Assembly: GCF_002868715.1 (NCBI RefSeq)
Contig: NZ_PKLZ01000001.1
Span: forward strand, 725,777 to 789,776
Direction of reading: 5' to 3'
Source: Kineobactrum sediminis
GTDB taxonomy: Bacteria > Pseudomonadota > Gammaproteobacteria > Pseudomonadales > Halieaceae
DNA: 64,000 bases
The position numbers were made by a program, and so were the translations under genes. Below the pieces are notes generated by a model. It had not been told where the DNA came from and made no database searches. It saw nothing but the letters and a program-made list of their open reading frames with translations. Positions 8,846-17,986 of the stretch are shown here, piece by piece (within the stretch, counting starts at the first letter, position 1; each line of letters begins with the position of its first letter).

Positions 8846-9139
8846 CTACTCCTTCGGTGCGGCCATATAATTAATTAGCGCCTTATAGTCTTCATCGGTA
8901 CAGTCGAAACACATGCCTTTGGGGGGCATTGCGTTCAGGCCATTCTTGACCGACTGGACCAGCGTATCCATGCCTTTTTCAAGCTTGGGCGCCCATGCAT
9001 CGGCATCCCCTGTTTTGGGGGCACCGGCAACGCCGGCATTATGACATACAGCGCAGCTTTTGTTGTATTTGCCCATATCGACATCTGCAACAGCAGTAGT
9101 GGCGAACATCAGTGCGCCAAGTGCCAGGAGCTTTTTCAT
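8846..9139 (-). CDS. Cytochrome c5 family protein
   Basis: A 97-residue small monoheme cytochrome c with a signal peptide ending near ATTAVADV, a single heme site CAVCH, a probable methionine ligand in LNAMPPKGM, and the CFDCTDEDYKALINYM end typical of cytochrome c5, whose two cysteines form a disulfide. It should be a periplasmic electron carrier working with the neighbouring cytochrome c4. AGAGG lies upstream of the ATG. The divergent engB start is about 120 bp away, so the promoters of both must lie in 9140-9259. Confidence 0.92.
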   Translation of the reverse strand: MKKLLALGALMFATTAVADVDMGKYNKSCAVCHNAGVAGAPKTGDADAWAPKLEKGMDTLVQSVKNGLNAMPPKGMCFDCTDEDYKALINYMAAPKE

Positions 9140-9259
9140 CGAGTACCTCTGCTAATATAGCTTGGACTTTCATTGCGCCCTGCAGGGATTTGCCGCAGAG
9201 CTCTTTAACCTGTGGCATTATATACGACTTACCCAGCGCAAAAAAGGCAAGTCCTCCGT

Positions 9260-9934
9260 ATGCAACATCCTGTCCCCGGCAAACCCGACTACCGCGCTGC
9301 AACGTTTCTGACCAGCGCCGGCAAAGTTTCACAATGTCCCGAAGACAGCGGCTGGGAAGTAGCCTTTGCCGGCCGCTCCAACGCCGGCAAATCATCTGCA
9401 ATAAACAGTTTAACTGCAAATAAAAAGCTCGCACGTACCTCCAAGACACCGGGCAGGACCCAGCTGATCAACTTCTTTGAGCTCAGCGAGAACCAGCGAC
9501 TGGTGGACCTGCCAGGCTATGGTTTCGCCAAAGTACCGCTGGCGGTCAAGCGGGAGTGGACCAGACAGCTGGAGAACTATCTGCAAACACGAGAGAGCCT
9601 TCGCGGCCTGGTGCTGTTAATGGACGTTCGCCACCCCTTGCAGGAGTTCGATCGACAAATGCTCGGCTGGGCAATAGCGGCCGATATGCCGGTTCATATT
9701 CTGTTGACCAAAGCCGACAAGCTCAAGAACGGCCCCGCCGGCAATACCCTGTTACAGGTTCGCAAGCAGACACGGGACTACGGTGACCGGGTGAGCGTGC
9801 AGCTGTTTTCAGCTCTCAAGCACACCGGGCACAAGGAACTGATAGCCGTGCTTGATGCCTGGCTCATGGATGAGAGTGTTTACGCTGAGGCCGGAGACCC
9901 GGTGGAAGATGGGTCGCCGCAGGACCAGATATAA
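9260..9934 (+). CDS. engB: Ribosome biogenesis GTPase EngB (YihA/YsxC)
   Basis: A 224-residue TrmE-Era-EngA-EngB-type GTPase. G1 is GRSNAGKSS, the G2/switch I threonines are in [11 protein letters not shown]3 is DLPGYGFA and G4 is TKADK. It is needed for 50S ribosomal subunit assembly in other bacteria. The ATG at 9260 gives the usual short N-terminus before [13 protein letters not shown]; an in-frame GTG at 9212 would add 16 residues. It is divergent from the cytochrome c5 gene and ends 4 bp before a strong hairpin shared with the convergent DUF4168 gene. Confidence 0.95.
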   Translation: MQHPVPGKPDYRAATFLTSAGKVSQCPEDSGWEVAFAGRSNAGKSSAINSLTANKKLARTSKTPGRTQLINFFELSENQRLVDLPGYGFAKVPLAVKREWTRQLENYLQTRESLRGLVLLMDVRHPLQEFDRQMLGWAIAADMPVHILLTKADKLKNGPAGNTLLQVRKQTRDYGDRVSVQLFSALKHTGHKELIAVLDAWLMDESVYAEAGDPVEDGSPQDQI

Positions 9935-9962
9935 AAACGGGGGCCTGTTCCACAGGCCCCCG
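9933..9962 (-). terminator. Rho-independent terminator of the DUF4168 gene, possibly bidirectional
   Basis: An 11-bp perfect GC-rich stem, CGGGGGCCTGT (9938-9948) with ACAGGCCCCCG (9952-9962), closes on a 3-base loop. On the minus strand it is followed by a run of five T (9933-9937), about 30 bp after the DUF4168 stop. On the plus strand it starts 4 bp after the engB stop, so the stem may also help end engB transcription, although the T run is missing there. Confidence 0.85.
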
Positions 9963-9991
9963 GTGACATTACGATTGGGACTATACGACTA

Positions 9992-10396
9992 TCAGCCCTG
10001 CATCTCCTGCAGGCGATTACGCAGGTCTTCATCTGACTGCAGTGCGTAGGCGATCTGGTTATATTCCTCCACCGTCATGCCAAAGGACTCTACTGCGGCG
10101 ACCATTTCACCTGACGCTCTTTGTTGCAGGGCCTGCGCTTCCTCAGGCGTATCCACATTAGACATTTGCTGCTGAAACTGCTCGCGCAGTTCAGTGATTT
10201 TTGTTGCAACCTGAACATAGAGCTGCAGGCTGGAATCGGTCACATCGGCTGACTTCATCGGCGCCTCGGCCGCCGGGTTCTGGGCCTGCCCCTGGTTCTG
10301 CGCCTGTCCCTGTTGGGCGCTGGCCACCTGGCCCGCCAGCAGCAAGACCATGGCAGCGGTGGTAATTGTTGCGGTTGTAAGTGCTTTGAACATCAT
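9992..10396 (-). CDS. DUF4168 domain exported protein
   Basis: A 134-residue protein with a signal peptide (residues 1-27, ending near GQVASA), a low-complexity Gln/Asn-rich stretch with repeated GQAQN, and a helical DUF4168 domain (LYVQVATKITELREQFQQQM; SFGMTVEEYNQIAYALQSDEDL). DUF4168 proteins are small periplasmic or secreted proteins of unknown role. The start is well fixed: AGGAGG lies just before two consecutive ATGs at 10396 and 10393. A sigma-54-type promoter lies 30 bp upstream of the gene, and the divergent two-component system is its likely controller. Confidence 0.82.
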   Translation of the reverse strand: MMFKALTTATITTAAMVLLLAGQVASAQQGQAQNQGQAQNPAAEAPMKSADVTDSSLQLYVQVATKITELREQFQQQMSNVDTPEEAQALQQRASGEMVAAVESFGMTVEEYNQIAYALQSDEDLRNRLQEMQG

Positions 10397-10436
10397 AATT
10401 CCTCCTAAGGTACGTTGGATGTACACCTCACAAGTA

Positions 10437-10451
10437 TCAAATAACGTGCCA
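10437..10451 (-). promoter_or_regulatory. Sigma-54 promoter of the DUF4168 gene
   Basis: On the minus strand the sequence reads TGGCACGTTATTTGA. This matches the -24 element TGGCACG perfectly, keeps GG to -12 spacing at exactly 10 bases, and has TTGA in place of TTGC at -12. Predicted transcription starts near 10426, giving a 30-base leader with AGGAGG before the ATG. The divergent operon encodes a sigma-54 activator with GAFTGA, which supports this reading. The single mismatch at -12 is the main doubt. Confidence 0.65.
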
Positions 10452-10561
10452 AAACAGGGGAGGAGCAAAAGAAAAATCGTATCTCTCTGATTATTATAGG
10501 CTTTTTCATGCTTTCCAAGAGATCCATAGCGCCCCCCTCTAGTCATGACATGATCCTCGAG

Positions 10562-10598
10562 TGTATCATTGCGATACATGTATATTTTGCGGTGTATC
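10562..10598. promoter_or_regulatory. TGTATC palindrome, likely enhancer site for the NtrC-type regulator
   Basis: A 17-bp palindrome TGTATCATTGCGATACA (10562-10578) is followed by a third half-site TGTATC at 10593-10598. The palindrome centre is about 145 bp upstream of the predicted sigma-54 start of the DUF4168 gene, a normal enhancer distance. It is also only 24 bp before the histidine kinase start, so the same sites could give autoregulation. Binding by the regulator at 12086-13456 is inferred. Confidence 0.5.
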
Positions 10599-10601
10599 TT
10601 C

Positions 10602-12089
10602 ATGACACAGCTGACGTCTCGCTGGCCGATCCTGGGCAAGCTACTGGGTAATCTGCAGCAAACCCTCATGGGTTTTGTCGCGTTGCCCCTGATACTGGTC
10701 GCGGCACTGTTTATCCGGGTAGCCTTCGAACAGGCCAACGCCTTCCAGGAAACCCTGCTCAAGAGCGATCTTGAGTTAATCGCCCGCGCCATCAGTGGGC
10801 CAGTGACAGAGGCCCTGCTGAACGGCGAGCGGGAAAACATGAAAGCGACCCTGGCCTCCGTGTTCTCCATAGGTCGCGTGTATGGTGCCTCGGTGTTCGA
10901 CAGCGACGGCCGCCGCATGGCCGCCGCCGGCATCACCGAGCGAGACCTCACCCATAGCAGGATCCCGCTGCAGCTGGCCGATTCCGGCGAAAAGCGCGAA
11001 GAGTATCGGAAGGTGGGGGGGCGCCGGGTTTTCTCCCATTTCATGCCCTTGTTCGACGAGTCGGACCGGACCCAGGGCTTCATCCAGATTACCCGCCGGC
11101 AGACAGATTTCACCAGCGCCCTCAGTCGGCTCACCTGGCTCGCCTGGAGTCTCTGGGCACTGCTGGCCGCGGTCATTATCGGCACCGTACTCACCGGACA
11201 TTACCGCGGTATCGGCCGCCACCTGAAACTACTGCGCCAGGGAATGGCCCGGGTGGCAGCAGATAGCCCCGGTTATCGCTTCGAAATCAGGGGACCACGG
11301 GAGGTGCAGTCCATATCGGTGGGTCTCAATACCATGCTGGACGGCATACAGCGGCGGGAGCAGGAGCTGGAGCAAAGGCGGATGGCAGAGCAAACCCTGC
11401 AGCTGCAACTGCGCGACAGCCAGACCCTGGCCACGGTCGGTCGCATTACCCGGGGCTTTGCCCACGAACTGGGTGCACCGCTGAGTGTCATAGAGGGCCG
11501 CGCGCGGCGCCTGGGCAGATACCTCGGGGCTGACGACCGCGATCTGGCGGCAATACGGCACCAGGTACGACAGCTCACTGAAACGGTACATGATCTGCTC
11601 AATTATTCCCGCCCCGCAGAACCACAGGTAGAGCCAATTGATACTGACAGACTGATCCGGGATGCGGTGAACACCGTTGCCGAAGAGCTCAGCGGTAAAG
11701 CGGTGGTTGCCCAGTACCAGCCATGCGGGCAGACCCTGCAGCCGCTGCAGGGCGACCGGCGGCGGCTGCAGCTGGCCCTGCTTAATATCATACGCAACGC
11801 CGCCCAGGTTGCCCGGTACCGGGTTTTAGTTACGGCATCCGGCAGTCAGGGTGGTGTAAATATTGATATCAGTGACGACGGCCCGGGGTTTCCCGGCAAT
11901 CGCGACCAACTGATGGAGCCGTTCTATACCACCCGTGCTTCCGGAGAGGGTACAGGCCTGGGCCTGGCCATTTCCGCCAGTATTCTTGACGAGCACGGCG
12001 GCACCATCAACCTGGGCGATAGCGCTGCGGGCGGGGGCAGGGTGTCACTGTGGCTGCCCTCGGGCCCGGCCCCGGAACGACCGCTATGA
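10602..12089 (+). CDS. Membrane sensor histidine kinase of an NtrB/NtrC-type two-component system
   Basis: About 495 residues. TM1 (LMGFVALPLILVAALFI), a periplasmic sensor region of about 140 residues, TM2 (LAWSLWALLAAVIIGTVL) and a HAMP linker are followed by a phosphoacceptor helix with His in RGFAHELGAPLS (about residue 288). The HATPase domain has an N box (NIIRNAAQVA), G1 (DDGPGFPG) and G2 (GEGTGLGLAIS). It should phosphorylate the regulator encoded next, whose ATG overlaps its stop (ATGA). I chose the ATG at 10602; in-frame starts at 10569 (TTG) and 10578 (ATG) would lie inside the palindromic site. The signal sensed is unknown. Confidence 0.88.
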   Translation: MTQLTSRWPILGKLLGNLQQTLMGFVALPLILVAALFIRVAFEQANAFQETLLKSDLELIARAISGPVTEALLNGERENMKATLASVFSIGRVYGASVFDSDGRRMAAAGITERDLTHSRIPLQLADSGEKREEYRKVGGRRVFSHFMPLFDESDRTQGFIQITRRQTDFTSALSRLTWLAWSLWALLAAVIIGTVLTGHYRGIGRHLKLLRQGMARVAADSPGYRFEIRGPREVQSISVGLNTMLDGIQRREQELEQRRMAEQTLQLQLRDSQTLATVGRITRGFAHELGAPLSVIEGRARRLGRYLGADDRDLAAIRHQVRQLTETVHDLLNYSRPAEPQVEPIDTDRLIRDAVNTVAEELSGKAVVAQYQPCGQTLQPLQGDRRRLQLALLNIIRNAAQVARYRVLVTASGSQGGVNIDISDDGPGFPGNRDQLMEPFYTTRASGEGTGLGLAISASILDEHGGTINLGDSAAGGGRVSLWLPSGPAPERPL

Positions 12090-13456
12090 GTCGGGAGCGC
12101 ATCCTGTTGATCGAAGACGATGACGGCCTGCGCGAACTGCTGGTCGAGGAGCTGGAAGCCGATGGCTACCACGTTACCGCCGTCGCCAGCATTGCCGGGG
12201 CACAAACGGAGCTCAAGGGTGCGCCCCCGGCCCTGGTAATCAGTGACCTGCGGCTGCCCGACGGTAACGGTATGACGCTGCTACCGCAACTACAGAGCAG
12301 CCTGCCCCGGCCCGGCGTCCTGATTATCACGGCCTTTGGCACTGTCCGCCAGGCGGTAGAGGCATTGCGGGCTGGCGCCGATGACTTCATTACCAAACCC
12401 ATCGATTTTGACCATCTGCAGCTTTCTGTGCAGCGATTGCTGGAACAGCAGCGTCTGCAGGCCGAAATCAGCAGTTATCGGGAACTGCTCACCGACAAGC
12501 CATTCCACGGCATGCTCGGCAGCAGTGTTCCGATGCGCAGCCTGGTGCAGGAGATTCGCCAGATCGCGCCAGCCGGGGGGCCCGTGCTGGTACTGGGAGA
12601 GAGCGGCACCGGCAAAGAGCTGGTGGCCCGGGCCATTCACGCGGAAAGCCCGCGCGCCAATGCGCCATTCCTCGCGGTGAACTGCGGTGGGATTCCTTCA
12701 GAGCTGATGGAAAGTGAGTTCTTCGGGCACAAGGCCGGTGCGTTTACCGGCGCTCGCAACCAGCGCGGCGGCCTGTTGCAGGAAGCGAACGGCGGCACGC
12801 TGCTGCTGGATGAAATTGGCGAAATGCCACTGGCATTGCAGGCAAAGCTACTGCGGGTGTTACAGGACGGGCGACTGCGTCCGGTGGGCAGTGATCAGGA
12901 GATCGAGGTGGACGTACGCATTCTTGCCGCAACCCATCACGACCTGGAACAAGCCGTCTCTGCCGGGGATTTCCGTGAGGACCTTTACTACCGACTGGAA
13001 ACCTTTGCCTTGCGAGTACCGCCCCTGCGTGAGCGCGGCGAGGACTGGTTGCAGCTGGCGAATTTTTTCCTCGCCCGGCAACCAGCAGCGGGTAAAGGCC
13101 GCATCAGGGGCTTCAGCGACGATGCACTCAACTGCCTGCGCGGATACCCGTTTCCGGGCAATGTCCGGGAGCTGGGGAACATCATGGAACGTGCGGTGAC
13201 CTTCTGCGAAGGCGGCCTGATTACCAGCGAGCATCTGCCGGCAAGAGTGAAGGGACATCAACAGCCCCCCGAGCAGCCACTGGCCCCGGGGTTACCGCGG
13301 GAAAAAGAATGGCACAGCCTGGAAACGCACCAGCGCCGCTATGTGGACCAGGTCATGGCCCACACCAAAGGCAACAAGCGACGCGCTGCGCAGATCCTCG
13401 GGGTGACCCGCAGGACGCTCTACCGCTGGCTGGATCACCGGCAACAAGAAGACTAA
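12086..13456 (+). CDS. Sigma-54-dependent response regulator (NtrC family)
   Basis: A 456-residue protein with an N-terminal receiver (phospho-acceptor Asp about 54 in VISDLRLPDG), a central AAA+ domain with Walker A GESGTGKE and the sigma-54 contact loop GAFTGAR, a Walker B region GGTLLLDEIGEM, and a C-terminal Fis-type helix-turn-helix (KRRAAQILGVTRRTLYRWL). It should activate sigma-54 promoters when phosphorylated by the kinase whose gene overlaps its start by 4 bp. The nearby sigma-54 promoter of the DUF4168 gene is the obvious target. The protein is complete and all key motifs are intact, unlike the degenerate relative at 49948. Confidence 0.93.
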   Translation: MSRERILLIEDDDGLRELLVEELEADGYHVTAVASIAGAQTELKGAPPALVISDLRLPDGNGMTLLPQLQSSLPRPGVLIITAFGTVRQAVEALRAGADDFITKPIDFDHLQLSVQRLLEQQRLQAEISSYRELLTDKPFHGMLGSSVPMRSLVQEIRQIAPAGGPVLVLGESGTGKELVARAIHAESPRANAPFLAVNCGGIPSELMESEFFGHKAGAFTGARNQRGGLLQEANGGTLLLDEIGEMPLALQAKLLRVLQDGRLRPVGSDQEIEVDVRILAATHHDLEQAVSAGDFREDLYYRLETFALRVPPLRERGEDWLQLANFFLARQPAAGKGRIRGFSDDALNCLRGYPFPGNVRELGNIMERAVTFCEGGLITSEHLPARVKGHQQPPEQPLAPGLPREKEWHSLETHQRRYVDQVMAHTKGNKRRAAQILGVTRRTLYRWLDHRQQED

Positions 13457-13510
13457 CCCTGGCGACGCCAACGAGACCGGGCGCTGTCGGGAGAGGAGAG
13501 AGGGGAATAA

Positions 13511-13551
13511 ATAAAAAAACCCGGCGGCCTGTAGGGGGCCAGACCGCCGGG
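13511..13551 (-). terminator. Rho-independent terminator downstream of polA
   Basis: On the minus strand an 11-bp GC-rich stem with one G-T pair (13520-13530 with 13541-13551, core CCCGGCGG/CCGCCGGG) is followed by seven T and then an AT-rich stretch (13511-13519). It lies about 120 bp beyond the polA stop and should end transcripts of polA and anything upstream of it. I see nothing else recognisable in 13457-13669. Confidence 0.82.
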
Positions 13552-13669
13552 ACAGCTTGGTCTCTGGGGAAGAGACGTATTCCGACGGCCCATGGAGAAT
13601 AAGCCGGCAGAACAGTAGCAACTCGTGCTACGTAAAATGAGACCCGGCCCTATGCGGAAAGTTCACTGT

Positions 13670-16390
13670 TCAGTGCGCCTCATCCCAATTTTTTCCGGAA
13701 CCGGCCTCCACCAGCAGTGGTACCGCCAGCTCGGCGGCACCGGACATCAGCTCGCAGAGCGTGGAGCACACCTCGGGCACACTATCCTCTGCCACTTCCA
13801 GCACCAGCTCATCGTGGACCTGCATGATCATCCGGGCGTCTACCCCGGATTCCTGTAACCAGTGATCAACCGTGAGCATTGCTTTCTTGATGATATCCGC
13901 CGCGGTGCCCTGCATCGGCGCATTGATGGCGGTTCGCTCGGCGGCCTGGGCGCGCATTTTGTTACTGGCGTTGATCTCCGGCAGATACAGTCGACGGCCA
14001 AACAGGGTCTCCACGTAGCCCTGCTCGCGAGCACTGGCCCGGGTGTTGTCCATATAGGTTTGTACGCCGGGATAGCGCTCGAAGTACCGTTCAATATATT
14101 CCTGGGCTTCCTTGCGCCCCAGCTGCAACTGGCGGGCCAGGCCAAAAGCCGACATCCCGTAAATGAGGCCAAAATTGATCGCCTTCGCCCGCCGCCGCTG
14201 CTCCGGGGACACCGATTCCAGGCCCACGCCAAAAACCTCGGCCGCGGTGGCCTGGTGTACGTCCAGTCCGTCCCGGAAAGCCCGCAACAGCCCTTCATCC
14301 GAAGACAGGTGGGCCATGATACGCAGCTCAATCTGGGAGTAATCCGCAGCCACTATGCAATAGCCCGGGGCCGCGATAAACGCCTGCCGGATACGGCGCC
14401 CTTCCAGGGTACGAATCGGGATATTCTGCAGGTTGGGGTCCGAGGAGGAAAGGCGGCCGGTAGCGGTTATCGCCTGGTGGTATGATGTGTGTATGCGCCC
14501 TGTACGCGGATTCACCATCTCTGGCAGCTTGTCTGTATAGGTGGACTTCAACTTACTGAGGCCGCGATACTCCTGCAAGACTTTCGGCAGCGGGTAATCC
14601 AGCGCCAGTTCCGCCAGCACTTCCTCCGCCGTGGATGCCGCGCCCTTGGGCGTTTTGCGCAGTATTGGCAACTCCAGCTTCTCAAACAGGATTTCACCCA
14701 GCTGCTTGGGCGAACCCAGGTTGAAGGGCTGCCCGGCGAGCTCGTGGGCTTCGGCCTCGAGTGTTTTCAGCCGACTTTCCAGCTCCAGGCTCTGGCTGTG
14801 CAGCAGGTCCATGGACAGCAGGGCGCCGGTGCGCTCAATGCGCGACAATACGGGCACCAGTGGCAACTCAATATCGGTGTAAACGCTGGAGGGGCCGGGC
14901 ATTGCCTGCAAGCGGGGCCACAATAGCTGGTGCAGGCACAGGGTAATATCGGCGTCTTCGGCGGCGTAGGGGCCGGCATCTTCCAGCTTGATCTGGTTAA
15001 AGGTGAGCTGCTTTGCACCCTTGCCGGCGATATCAGCAAAGTGCGTGGTCTTGCGTCCCAGATATTTCAGCGCCAGGCTGTCCATATCGTGGCGGGTTGC
15101 AATTGAATTGAGCACATAGGACTCAAGCATGGTGTCGTGACGAATACCACGCAGGATGATGTCGTGATTGGCCAGCACGCTCGCATCGTATTTCAGGTTC
15201 TGGCCAACCTTGGCGCGGGTTTCGTTTTCCAGCAGCGGCTTTAGCTGCGCCAGGACCGCGTCGCGGTCAAGCTGCTCGGGCACGCCGAGATAATCGTGGG
15301 CCAACGGTACATAAGCGGCTTCCCCCGGAACCAGCGCAAAGGAGACCCCGACAATCTGCGCCTCCATGTAGTTCAGGCTGGTCGTCTCGGTATCAAAGGC
15401 GAACAGCTCCGCAACTTCCAGTCGCGCCAGCCACCGCTCCAGGTCTGCCTGTTCGGTAATAATCTCGTATGCGGGATCGTCAGCGGGCATATCGGGCGCG
15501 CCGGCAGGGTCTTCACCGGCCAGCAGTTCCTCCAGCCAGGCGCGGAATTCCAGTTGGGTATACCAGTCGCGCAGGGCCGCGATATCCGGTTCGCCATTGC
15601 GCAAATCGTCGGGACTCTCGTGCAGGGGAACATCGGTCTTGATGGTGGCCAGCTGATAAGACAGGTAGGCACTGTCTTTGCCAGCCTCAAGCTTGCTCGC
15701 GACCGCTTTTGCACCCCGTATGCCCAGTGTTGCCACCCGCTCCAGGTTTGCGTAGATCTCGTCGAGGCCGCCGAGTTCCTGGAGCAGGGCCAGGGCGGTT
15801 TTTTCACCCACGCCAGGCACTCCGGGAATGTTGTCGACCTTGTCTCCCATGAGGGCCAGAAAATCGATAATCCGTTGCGGCGGAATCCCAAACCGCTCCA
15901 GCACACCGGCTTCGTCAAGCCGGGTATCGGTCATGGTATTGACCAGCGTGGTATTGGAATCCACCAGCTGTGCCATATCCTTGTCGCCGGTGGAGATCAC
16001 CACCGGGCGTCCTTCACTGCTGGCCTGCCGCGCAAGGGTGCCGATCACATCATCTGCCTCTACGCCGGGCTCGCAGATCAGTGGCAGACCCATGGCGCGC
16101 ACAATCGCATGAATGGGCTCCACCTGGGCCCGCAGTTCCTCGGGCATACTGGGACGATGGGCTTTGTAGTCCGCAAACAGTTCATCGCGAAAAGTCTTGC
16201 CTTTCGCATCGAAGACCACCGCAATAGGGCTGTCCGGATAGTCCTTACACAGGCGCCGGAGCATGCTGATGACGCCCTTGGTCGCACCGGTGGGCTCGCC
16301 AGTAGACGTGTTCAGCGGGGGCAGGGCATGGAATGCGCGGTACAGGTAGGATGAACCATCTACCAGGACAATCGGGGGGGTTTTGGACAT
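13670..16390 (-). CDS. polA: DNA polymerase I
   Basis: A 906-residue protein of normal length with all three domains. The 5'-3' exonuclease is residues 1 to about 290 ([36 protein letters not shown]). The 3'-5' exonuclease is intact ([16 protein letters not shown], so the metal-binding Asp/Glu are kept and proofreading should work). The polymerase has motif [14 protein letters not shown], the O helix [16 protein letters not shown] and motif [11 protein letters not shown]. It fills gaps in repair and removes Okazaki primers. It starts only 15 bp after sco1 on the same strand with AGGGA upstream, so part of its expression may come from the oxidase operon. Confidence 0.98.
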   Translation of the reverse strand: MSKTPPIVLVDGSSYLYRAFHALPPLNTSTGEPTGATKGVISMLRRLCKDYPDSPIAVVFDAKGKTFRDELFADYKAHRPSMPEELRAQVEPIHAIVRAMGLPLICEPGVEADDVIGTLARQASSEGRPVVISTGDKDMAQLVDSNTTLVNTMTDTRLDEAGVLERFGIPPQRIIDFLALMGDKVDNIPGVPGVGEKTALALLQELGGLDEIYANLERVATLGIRGAKAVASKLEAGKDSAYLSYQLATIKTDVPLHESPDDLRNGEPDIAALRDWYTQLEFRAWLEELLAGEDPAGAPDMPADDPAYEIITEQADLERWLARLEVAELFAFDTETTSLNYMEAQIVGVSFALVPGEAAYVPLAHDYLGVPEQLDRDAVLAQLKPLLENETRAKVGQNLKYDASVLANHDIILRGIRHDTMLESYVLNSIATRHDMDSLALKYLGRKTTHFADIAGKGAKQLTFNQIKLEDAGPYAAEDADITLCLHQLLWPRLQAMPGPSSVYTDIELPLVPVLSRIERTGALLSMDLLHSQSLELESRLKTLEAEAHELAGQPFNLGSPKQLGEILFEKLELPILRKTPKGAASTAEEVLAELALDYPLPKVLQEYRGLSKLKSTYTDKLPEMVNPRTGRIHTSYHQAITATGRLSSSDPNLQNIPIRTLEGRRIRQAFIAAPGYCIVAADYSQIELRIMAHLSSDEGLLRAFRDGLDVHQATAAEVFGVGLESVSPEQRRRAKAINFGLIYGMSAFGLARQLQLGRKEAQEYIERYFERYPGVQTYMDNTRASAREQGYVETLFGRRLYLPEINASNKMRAQAAERTAINAPMQGTAADIIKKAMLTVDHWLQESGVDARMIMQVHDELVLEVAEDSVPEVCSTLCELMSGAAELAVPLLVEAGSGKNWDEAH

Positions 16391-16405
16391 GGGTATCCCT
16401 GTCAG

Positions 16406-17068
16406 CTAGCGATCCCAGAGGACCCGAATCGAGCGGTAGGTCACTTTCATCTTGGCCAGATCAAGTGGCGGTTTGAAAAACGCGTGGTAGTCACCTCGGG
16501 GGTTTATCAATACCACATTGGCACTGTGATCAATGAGGTAGTCCTCGCCCTGTCCCGGCACTTTACGGAAGGGCGTGTTCAGCGCTGTGGCAAAGCGATG
16601 AATATCCAGGAACTCGCCGGTCACACCGATAAATTCCGGGTTAAAGAACGGCACGTAGCCCGCCAGCTGCTCTACCGAATCCCGTGCAGGATCAACAGAC
16701 ACCATAACCACCTGGGTATCTGCCGCTTCAGTGCCTTCAAGCTTTTGCATGAATTCGTTGAGAAACGCCATGGTGGTGGGACATATGTCGGGGCAATAGG
16801 TGAAACCAAAGAATACCAGGGTCCACTGACCCTCCAGGCGGGCAGGATCAAACACTTGCCCGTGGTGATCGGTTAAACTGAAATCGCCGATATCTCTGGG
16901 GGTTTGCAGTACGAATGCGCCGTTGGCCTGCATGTCCGCCGCAGTCATTACCCGCGGTTGGCCAATCCGGTTCACAAAACCGGCAACCACCAGCGAGATG
17001 AATAACAGCACCGCGATCACCGTCAGGCGAATACCGCGGGTCTGGGAAGGGGTATGAGCGTTAGTCAT
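16406..17068 (-). CDS. SCO1/SenC copper chaperone for cytochrome c oxidase
   Basis: A 220-residue protein with one N-terminal membrane anchor (TVIAVLLFISLVVAGFV) and a thioredoxin-like SCO domain facing the periplasm. The copper-binding CxxxC is in TYCPDICPTTMAF, and the distal histidine in YLIDHSANVVLINP. SCO proteins deliver copper to the CuA site of subunit II or keep its cysteines reduced. It is the last oxidase assembly gene of the leftward cluster; ctaB lies 13 bp upstream and polA 15 bp downstream. Confidence 0.93.
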   Translation of the reverse strand: MTNAHTPSQTRGIRLTVIAVLLFISLVVAGFVNRIGQPRVMTAADMQANGAFVLQTPRDIGDFSLTDHHGQVFDPARLEGQWTLVFFGFTYCPDICPTTMAFLNEFMQKLEGTEAADTQVVMVSVDPARDSVEQLAGYVPFFNPEFIGVTGEFLDIHRFATALNTPFRKVPGQGEDYLIDHSANVVLINPRGDYHAFFKPPLDLAKMKVTYRSIRVLWDR

Positions 17069-17081
17069 TGAATTGCGGCCC

Positions 17082-17978
17082 TCAAGCCATGGTCATGGGA
17101 AACATATAATGATCGACGAGCATGATAACGAACAGCGCCATCAGATAAATGATGGAATACCGGAAAGTGGCCATGGGCGCGGCCGGGTCCCTGTTCCGTA
17201 ACAGCTCAAATGCCCAGTACAGAAACCCTGCCCCCAGAACCACCGCGCCGAGCAGATACAGGGGGCCACTCATGCGGGTTACAAATGGCAGCATTGTTAT
17301 CAGGAACATGATAATCGTATAAAGCATGATATGCAGCCGGGTAAACATGTCACCGTGGGTAACCGGCAGCATCGGAATATCCACCGCCGCGTATTCCTCT
17401 TTACGGTGAATGGCCAGCGCCCAGAAATGGGGCGGCGTCCAGGCGAAGATGATCAACACCAGTAACAGGGCATGGCCGTGTATCTCGCCAGTAACGGCGG
17501 TCCAGCCCAGCAGCGGCGGCGCCGCCCCCGCCAACCCCCCAATGACAATATTCTGTGGCGTGGCCCGTTTCAGGAACAGGGTATAAATAAACGCATAGCC
17601 TATCAGGGACGCCAGCGTCAGCCACGCCGTCAGTGCGTTCACCCAAAGCAGCAGAATTGCCATGCCGGCGCCTCCCAGAATCAACGCAAACACACCGGCT
17701 TGCAGGGTGGAAAGCCGGCCCTGGGCGATGGGACGCTTGCTGGTGCGGGCCATGCGCAGGTCGACCCGCTGATCAACCAGGTGGTTGACGGCGGCGGCGC
17801 CGGCGCAGAGCGCGATGCCCAGATTGCCAAGGATCAACACATCGAGTGGCACCATACCCGGCACCGCCATGAACATGCCGATAACCGATGTCAGGATCAT
17901 CAGCAGGACAACGTTGGGCTTGGTGAGCTCCTTGTAATCACGCCATGTGGCTTTGCCGGGTAGTACTGATTCTGCCAT
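17082..17978 (-). CDS. ctaB: Protoheme IX farnesyltransferase (heme O synthase)
   Basis: A 298-residue inner-membrane prenyltransferase with about nine hydrophobic helices. It adds a farnesyl group to heme B to make heme O. The prenyl diphosphate/Mg site is the aspartate-rich loop NHLVDQRVDLRMARTSKRP, where the usual NDYFD is varied to NHLVD but both key aspartates remain. A second polar loop reads HRKEEYAAVDIPMLPVTHG. In related organisms heme O passes to heme A synthase CtaA, encoded immediately upstream; here only 8 bp separate ctaB from the SCO-like gene and ctaA is missing. GAGGG precedes the ATG. Confidence 0.94.
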   Translation of the reverse strand: MAESVLPGKATWRDYKELTKPNVVLLMILTSVIGMFMAVPGMVPLDVLILGNLGIALCAGAAAVNHLVDQRVDLRMARTSKRPIAQGRLSTLQAGVFALILGGAGMAILLLWVNALTAWLTLASLIGYAFIYTLFLKRATPQNIVIGGLAGAAPPLLGWTAVTGEIHGHALLLVLIIFAWTPPHFWALAIHRKEEYAAVDIPMLPVTHGDMFTRLHIMLYTIIMFLITMLPFVTRMSGPLYLLGAVVLGAGFLYWAFELLRNRDPAAPMATFRYSIIYLMALFVIMLVDHYMFPMTMA

Positions 17979-17986
17979 AGTGCCCT

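Noticed and set aside
15296..16354. A 352-codon open frame antisense to polA
   Set aside because: Shadow of codon bias in polA; no recognisable motif or ribosome-binding site.
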